Assembly: GCA_016648135.1 (NCBI GenBank)
Contig: JADDOH010014924.1
Location: 1-64,000, forward strand
Length of the DNA stretch: 64,000 nt
Direction of reading: 5' to 3'
DNA from: Agrypnia vestita
Lineage: Eukaryota > Arthropoda > Insecta > Trichoptera > Phryganeidae
Shown: in pieces, positions 58,046 through 64,000 of the stretch
Layout: the number at the start of each line of letters is the position of its first letter
Position numbering within the stretch: position 1 is the first letter of the stretch
Program-made: the position numbers and the translations under genes
The notes under the pieces: generated by a model
What the model saw: only the letters and a program-made list of their open reading frames with translations
What the model was told of the DNA's origin: nothing
Database searches by the model: none

Positions 58046-58365
58046 CTGAGCGGATAATGATTTATTTTCGTTTCGCGGGAGTCGGATAACGTAGGCAGAT
58101 AGGAAAGTTAACTATAATTCCATTATATTTATCTGTAGACTAACGCTCTGTCGAGAAGCGAATAATGATTCATTTTCGTTTCGCGGGAGTCGGATAACGT
58201 GGGCGGATAGGAAAGTTAACTATAATTCCATTATATTTATCTGTAGACTAACGCTCTGTCGAGAAGCGAATAATGATTCATTTTCGTTTCGCGGGAGTCG
58301 GATAACGTGGGCGGATAGGAAAGTTAACTATAATTCTATTATATTTATCTGTAGACTAACGCTCT
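58046..58365. repeat. Three-copy tandem repeat, 105-108 bp unit
   Basis: Units start near 58048, 58153 and 58261, each with TTTCGTTTCGCGGGAGTCGG, ATAGGAAAGTTAACTATAAT and TATTTATCTGTAGACTAACG. Copies 2 and 3 are almost identical. Confidence 0.75.
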
Positions 58366-60855
58366 TCAGGCTTTTACAACAGATAGGTAATTGCGCAATG
58401 ACGGTATATACAGTTAGGAAAGAGATAACGATAACGTGTAAGCATATTAATGGCACGACAAGAAAATAATATACTCAAATATAGATACAATATATTAACT
58501 ATGTAATCACTACAAACCTGTCCGACATTAGCGTAGTCTCATCAGAACGGATAACGTGTATACGATTGGCTATTCTAGCTCAGATTTCGCCGGGTTTGGT
58601 AGTAATAACCCACAAAACATAATTGAACAAGTGTATCCAGATAAGAATATTGTAAATAAAATAATATGAATTTGCGGCCCATATACACATGAAATAAAAG
58701 GATAAAGCGTATGGGGATCTTATAGATGGATGGATAAATGAAACAAATATATATAGGAGTAAATGCAAGTAAAAAGCAAGCATATAAGTACCAAAAACAT
58801 AGGAGAACATAGTGTGATAGAAATTCAAAGACGGGAGGAACAATAATGTGAAGTGGAACGGATATAGCAAGAGCATGTAATAATGATAAACGTACAAATA
58901 CAGACAACTACTTGAGACCGATTCGACAGATACTAGCAATCTTTCAACACACCTCTAAGAACATGGTGAGTGGTATATAGTTATCAGCGGAGGCGTCCAG
59001 TACCTTGGCAATAAATAAGCACTGAATTAATCCGACGCCAAGACGCAGGCAAGCCTGCGGCACTGGAGGTTTATTTACTTATTTATTTTATTTATTTTCA
59101 TTTATTGGGTTTCTTACAGCCATATAATTAATCAATCTTTGAAGAAAAGACAATAATTGATGTACAGAGTTTTGGGCCAATTACGCGAAAACACATACAT
59201 ACAATCGATAAAAGAATAAGAAAAACATGTCCAATAGTGGGTTTGTGTGAGTGTGTATATTTATTTATTTATTTATTTTGTTTTGGGAAAAATTAAAAGC
59301 AAAACGATCTTAAAAATTTTCCACTGAATTTAAAAATTTACTTTAACTTACATTAATAGTTTATTGTGTTATAGCGAATAGTACTCTTCCAGTATTATAT
59401 TGTTCGAGAATATTCACTGTCTATGTAACATAGTTATTTTGTGGATCAATCTTACTGCCAATAAAAATAATAATAAATGGTTACAAATTATGTTTAAATT
59501 CCGCAACGGAGGGACCTAATACGTCCCTGTGCGCGGGGAGCCGCGGGCATAAGACAGGATTCATTGGGTGATCCACGAGAAAAGATCGCCCAAAATTAAT
59601 TTAAAATTAGGTATAGTACCTTTGAACGATTGTTATATCTAGGTATGCAGTGTGTACATGGTGAGTGTAGGGAAATTGATACAATGATATAGCAGCCAAG
59701 GATCGTTAAATTTCCGATAAAGACGAGTGAAAATACGAGGGAACGGGACATGATAATGGTAGATAATGAAGAAACATCAACTATGATTAGGGGAGTACCC
59801 GATAGATTGTGGTTACGGTTGATCAAACGACAATATGGACTGAACTTAGAAATTAAATATTAAAAATTAATTATCGCGCTTGTGAAGCGAATTTAAATCG
59901 TCCGAAGCCACCGAGTCCGCCCCAAAACAGAGACAGGGACCACAACAGAAGGTGGAGTTAAACTGACAGGTCCAAGAGGGAATGTGTTTTTTCTTTGCCA
60001 AACTGAATCTAAGGGACAAAGATTTGGGTATCAAGGAAAGTAGGATATTGAAAATCCTGTGGAACGGACAGGGTTGAGCCATGTAAAAAATGAGAACATA
60101 ACATGACCACTATGAGCGGCGCGTGTCCAAAATAAATCAGCCGCTACATACAGAAAATTGCATTGGAGACGAGGCGTGTATGCCGCTACTGAAAATCGGG
60201 TTGCCGCTCGGAGCGCGCGCAAGTCAGTGCCCAGCGGCTGTTGCCGCAAGTGGAGGGGGGCCGCGCGCGCATACTGCTTCCAACTAGCTGTAGAACAACA
60301 TCGCCCGGACACTAGCCCGGAGATTGGCCCTTTGTTGAATGAATATGAAAAATGCAGCCTGTTTGGCTGCCGATGTTATTTCCAGCTACAAGTGTCGATA
60401 CAAATATGTGTGGAATTTGTATATGTTATGAAAATATTTTAAAAATATGTTGATGTCTTGTAGGAAGCAGCGCTTGGCGCCCTTTTGTATGCAATATTGT
60501 CATGTGCATTATGTTGAATCTCTGATGAGAAAAATGTATTGGAATTTTATGAATTTTTATGAATAAAATGGAAATAAATAATTTTTTATTTGGCACCTAT
60601 TGGTGCGTGGACAAAGGTTAGAAGTTTGAGCCGAAGGGATTCTTCCGCGATGTAACGCCCCAAAGTAAAGTATGTGTGTGGCACGCGGTACCCGCGATGT
60701 TCGCCAACACTAAATGGGCATGAGTGTGGCACGCAATATTCGCCAACACGGGAGACGAGTCTCGCTGCAGAGGGTCTCGTCTCTTTCTTTCCGCCGTTGA
60801 ATCCGCCGACGGGCAAATAAATGTTTTTGAATATTCAGAGATTTTACAAACTTAC
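58366..60855. other. No gene recognised; GC-rich patch near 60110-60310
   Basis: TTTA microsatellites (59080-59100, 59260-59280) and a CpG-rich patch (CGGCGCGTG, GGGGCCGCGCGCGC) with overlapping frames on both strands. No motif or splice pattern supports a gene. Confidence 0.35.
59697..59863 (+). other. Short coding-like frame, unrecognised
   Basis: A 57-codon plus frame ending in TAA reads FPIKTSENTRERDMIMVDNE, TSTMIRGVPDRLWLRLIKRQ and YGLNLEIKY. Composition is protein-like and charged, without repeats. No family is recognised. It may be an exon or a scrap of a mobile element. Confidence 0.2.
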
Positions 60856-61115
60856 CTGACCGGCTATAACTTCTAACGCCTAGTACTCAAATTCCGAGCC
60901 CCCGTCTGAGATGCGTATATGGGATACCCTCCACGGGGGCCCGAAGGCCTGCACCGGGCGCCATCGTGGAGATGGTCATCATGAAATGAATGAGTACTGG
61001 AAGACCGTGAGAAAAATTTTGTATTTTTCTCGAGTTGGAAACGGTAGACGCCTGTTTGCGGGCCCACGTCGCGGTAAGCTCGCGCACACGGCTCGCCGTG
61101 GAGAATATTAAAAAG
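60856..61115 (-). other. Candidate minus-strand exon ending at a perfect donor, CpG-rich
   Basis: On the minus strand CCGGTCAG|GTAAGT (donor 60855-60850) is a consensus 5' splice site. The 250 nt before it are GC- and CpG-rich and carry overlapping short frames on both strands. The next 60586-60816 minus stretch holds a 76-codon open frame but no obvious acceptor. It may be a gene start or a piece of a retroelement. Confidence 0.3.
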
Positions 61116-61744
61116 TTGAATTTTTTATCGACAATCAGAGCGGCTTACCGTGTACGAATTCCTACTTATGTAGTGTCATTGCATTCCTTATCTGAATGCC
61201 TGTCTGGAAAATGTATTTTTATACATGTGGAATGATATAGGCGCGCCTGAGAGTAAAATAAATAAATTGGTTTTTGGCGCTTTTTTGAATGCCTATAACT
61301 CAGTAAATATTTGCCTGAAATATTTGGAATTACTGTTAAAATGAGCGCTTGCATGCGCAAATTACATTTGTCATAGCAAAACTTGTAAAACTGCTGTTTT
61401 TGATTTTTTATGAATTTTTGAAAATTTGAGCCGTTTGTGGCGAATTTAATTTTAGTTTTTTGGGCCTTGTATGACCCAGCCCGTCCAAATAACTGTGTTA
61501 TTATCATCTGCTAGGTCTGTTATTACAAAATAACACAGTATTAGTCTCTTGGGAGCTAAAATGCATTTTTTATGAATTAATTTGTATCTGTCATATGAAA
61601 TCTGCCGCGCGGTGAAATTGTGCAACCGCGAATGACGTAGTTCACCGCTCGGCTGCTGGGAGCGCTGCGGCGCCTTCCCAGAATTACGCAATCTCATTGG
61701 TTTCTGTAACATGCTATGACGCAATCTTGTGAAATTTTGAATTT

Positions 61745-62290
61745 GGTATAAATAAAATGCATTTTTTGAGCGGGTACCACAGATACGCCACCCGCGTCGG
61801 TACGAGAACCGCTATTTGGACAATCTTCTTGCTGCCTTTTCTTTCTGACCCTGCTCACCTACTTTGGACTCTGCTTTCTTGGATTTTTGTGACCACTGCT
61901 TTCTGACTTGGACTTCGCTTCGGATTTTTTCTTCGACTTTAATACGATAAAAGCACTACTTCGGCGTTTGACTTCTGGCATATCCACGGACTACGAGCTT
62001 CACTGCAAATTCTGGTGGCGATCTCTGCCCCACCAGCGAAGACTACTGAGCCGCATAAAAAAGGTGTTCCCATCCGGAACATCCTGGAAACACACGACTT
62101 AGGACCTTTGGCTGCTGGGAGGGGTATTAGAGGTAACGCGGAGTCAGAATTCAGGCAGTTGGTGTGGAGATCTACGGGGGTGCGAAATCCGCGTCGGTTG
62201 TTTTTTTAAGTGATAATTACCGTGAGTGATAATTACCGTCGACTTAGAGTGTCCCAGTGTTTGAAAATTATAGTTTAGCTTCAAGTGAAA
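61745..62290 (+). other. Possible retroelement promoter and leader before the tandem arrays
   Basis: GGTATAAATAAAATGC (61747) could be a TATA box. About 270 bp later TGGTGGCGATCTCTGC could be a primer-binding-site-like sequence. A GC-richer leader and the tandem arrays follow. No paired LTR or gag/pol is seen within the window, so this is only a suggestion. Confidence 0.25.
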
Positions 62291-62293
62291 GTG

Positions 62294-62367
62294 GTGCACG
62301 GGTAATTATACTCTTCGACATTGTTGATTGGTGCACGGGTAATTATACTCTTCGACATTGTTGATTG
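62294..62367. repeat. Two-copy 37-bp tandem repeat
   Basis: GTGCACGGGTAATTATACTC through TTGATTG occurs twice in direct succession. Just upstream, GTGATAATTACCGT is also doubled (62210-62238). Confidence 0.75.
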
Positions 62368-62391
62368 CTCACGATAAAAGAAAAGGGGGGT

Positions 62392-63330
62392 ACGGGTTTG
62401 ATTTTATTTTATAAAGGGTAATTAATTTTTGCATATTAGAACTTCAGAAATTACTGCGCTTTATTAAGTTGATTAGTCCGACATATATAGAACTGATATT
62501 TGCAGATCTCCGGAAACTAGCTGTGCGCTATAAAGATACCTATTTTATGCTAAACACGCGGGAAATTGTTAATAAGTCTTATAAAAATACCTATCTTATG
62601 CTAAATACGCGAGGTCCTGTTAAAAGGGTTTTAACTCAGAATACGGGTTTGATTTTATTTTATAAAGGAAATTAATTTGGCATATCAGAACTTCGGGAAT
62701 CACTACGTTCTATAAAGTTAATTATTTTTATCGTCTTACTAGGTTCACAGAATAATACTCGCAGAATTTCAGGAAACGGTAGAGATCAAATTTAGTTAAT
62801 TTTTCGTTTTACTAAGTATTAGTATTGGCGGATCTCTGGAAACTAGCTGTGCGTTATAAAGATACCTATTTTATGCTAAACACGCGGGAAATTGTTAAAA
62901 GAAAAAGAGTTGTTACTAACGGTTCGATTTTAAATAAGTCTTATAAAAATACCTATCTTTTGCTAAATAAATATAGAATACGGGTTTGATTTTATTTTAT
63001 AAAGGAAATTAATCTGGCATATCAGAACTTCGGAAATCACTATGTTCTATAAAGTTAATTATTTTTATCGTCTCACTAGGTTCACAGAATAATATTCGCA
63101 GAATTTCAGGAACCGCTAGGGTTCAAATTTAGTTAATTTTCGTTTTACTAAGTATACAGGAATAGTATTGGCGGATCTCCGGAAACTAGCTGTGCGTTAT
63201 AAAGATACCTATTTTATGCTAAACACGCGGGAAATTGTTAAAAGATAAAAGGGTTGTTACTAACAGATTCGATTTTAAATAAGTCTTATAAAATTACCTA
63301 TCTTTTGCTAAATACGCGAGGTCACATTTT
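62392..63330. repeat. Tandem repeat array, 251-345 bp units
   Basis: ACGGGTTTGATTTTATTTTA starts units at 62392, 62643 and 62980. CGGAAACTAGCTGTGCG and ATGCTAAACACGCGGGAAAT recur near 62510, 62840 and 63180. The first unit lacks about 85 bp. Frames are not conserved between units, so it is non-coding. Confidence 0.7.
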
Positions 63331-63589
63331 AATTTTTACATTTGTAAGGCATATAATATTTCGTTATATGAAATGTTTCGATTAGACCGGGTTTATTTTA
63401 GTTATCGAAAGAATATTTAGTTTATTTTAATAATTTTTCTTGTTTATGTTTAATAGTAAGAGTCCGTTAAAATTATAGCGAATAAATTCTGGGATTAAAA
63501 ATACGTCTAGTGAAAAATATATAGCTGATCTCGCGGGGTATCAGGTTCAGCCCATAATAATCTAGATTTTCATTTCGTTTAAAATTATA

Positions 63590-63910
63590 TAGAGTAATTC
63601 CGTGAGAATCGGGGTTTATTTACAATTTCACAGATGTATAAATTCCATTATTCTAGAAAATTATATAAAATAATCTCGTGAGAATCGGGGTTTATTTACA
63701 ATATCACAGATGTGTAAATTCCATTATTCTAAAAAATTATATAAAATAATCTCGTGAGAATCGGGACTTATTTACAATTTTACAGATGTATGAAATTTCA
63801 TTATTCTAAAAAATTATATAAAATAATCTCGTGGGGGTCGGGGTTTATTTACGGTTTTACAGAAGTACAAGTTTCACTATTTTATAAAGTATATAAAATT
63901 GCTTCCGTTC
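63590..63910. repeat. Tandem repeat array, 76-77 bp units
   Basis: CGTGAGAATCGGGGTTTATT recurs at 63601, 63677, 63753 and 63830, with a diverged fifth part after 63905. It runs close to the window end, so its full extent is unknown. Confidence 0.75.
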
Positions 63911-64000
63911 GGCCCGGGTTATCTTATATTATATAGGAAAACATAGGTCCCGCGCTATTAAAACATATAAAAACGTTTCATGTGGCCGGGATTATTACGC

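Noticed and set aside
58509..58550. Minus-strand CUGAUGA with a GAC...GUC stem, hammerhead-like
   Set aside because: The GAAA element is missing and no stem I partner is present.
60031..60442. 93- and 94-codon overlapping frames in GC-rich DNA
   Set aside because: High GC removes stops on both strands; no domain, start context or splice evidence favours either.

Overview
The window looks like AT-rich nuclear DNA from an insect (order not resolved). Split eukaryotic genes with GT-AG introns, long repeat-filled introns, many short inverted-repeat transposons, LINE fragments, tRNA-like SINE pieces and short TTAGG/CCTAA runs support this. There are no operons or bacterial features. Most long open frames are short and lie inside repeats.

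Two protein genes are well supported, both on the plus strand. The first (coding exons 31376-41297) encodes an Mpv17/PMP22-family membrane protein of about 181 residues. It has two alternative second exons (33545-33633 and 38182-38273) that encode versions of the same segment in the same splice phases. Including both would break the frame, so they appear to be mutually exclusive. The second (about 48257-55275) encodes a roughly 640-residue WS/DGAT-like O-acyltransferase with an HHxxxDG motif and SNLPGP in the C-terminal domain. It has a probable 5' UTR exon with an initiator at 48257 and repeat insertions in its introns. Between them, on the minus strand, lies a candidate 76-codon single-exon gene (43340-43570) with an initiator-like TCAGT and an AATAAA signal. 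On the minus strand at the left, a 98-codon frame (3801-4097) resembles a small secreted Cys-rich protein, and a perfect 5' splice site at 8898 marks the end of a probable untranslated first exon. Candidate exons on plus (23150-23205, 25071-25119) and minus (donor at 60856) are supported by splice motifs only.

Region by region. 1-13 kb: diverged foldback repeats, a hammerhead-like motif at 850-889, small TIR elements (Harbinger type with 3-bp duplications, hAT type with 8-bp duplications, one TA-flanked mariner type). Two elements keep pieces of transposon proteins: a hAT transposase C-terminus and a MADF domain. 12.5-13.9 kb: three TIR elements back to back at TTA-like sites. 14-31 kb: LINE tails, foldback elements, a composite nested element (21893-22741), a pogo-like element (26491-27399) and a 1-kb hAT-like element with a broken frame (27599-28613). 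31-42 kb: Mpv17-like gene, with large palindromes and MITEs in introns and facing LINE fragments in the last intron. 42-48 kb: LINE remnant, the small minus gene, a piggyBac 5' portion. 48-55 kb: acyltransferase gene. 55-64 kb: a hAT MITE, a hammerhead-like repeat, a 105-108 bp tandem array, CpG-rich sequence of unknown role, and long tandem repeats that run off the right end.

The most unusual signals are the mutually exclusive exons and several unrelated repeat families that share a hammerhead-ribozyme-like layout (CUGANGA, stem II, GAAA, self-complementary stem III, UH, stem I). That layout is known from Penelope-like retroelements.
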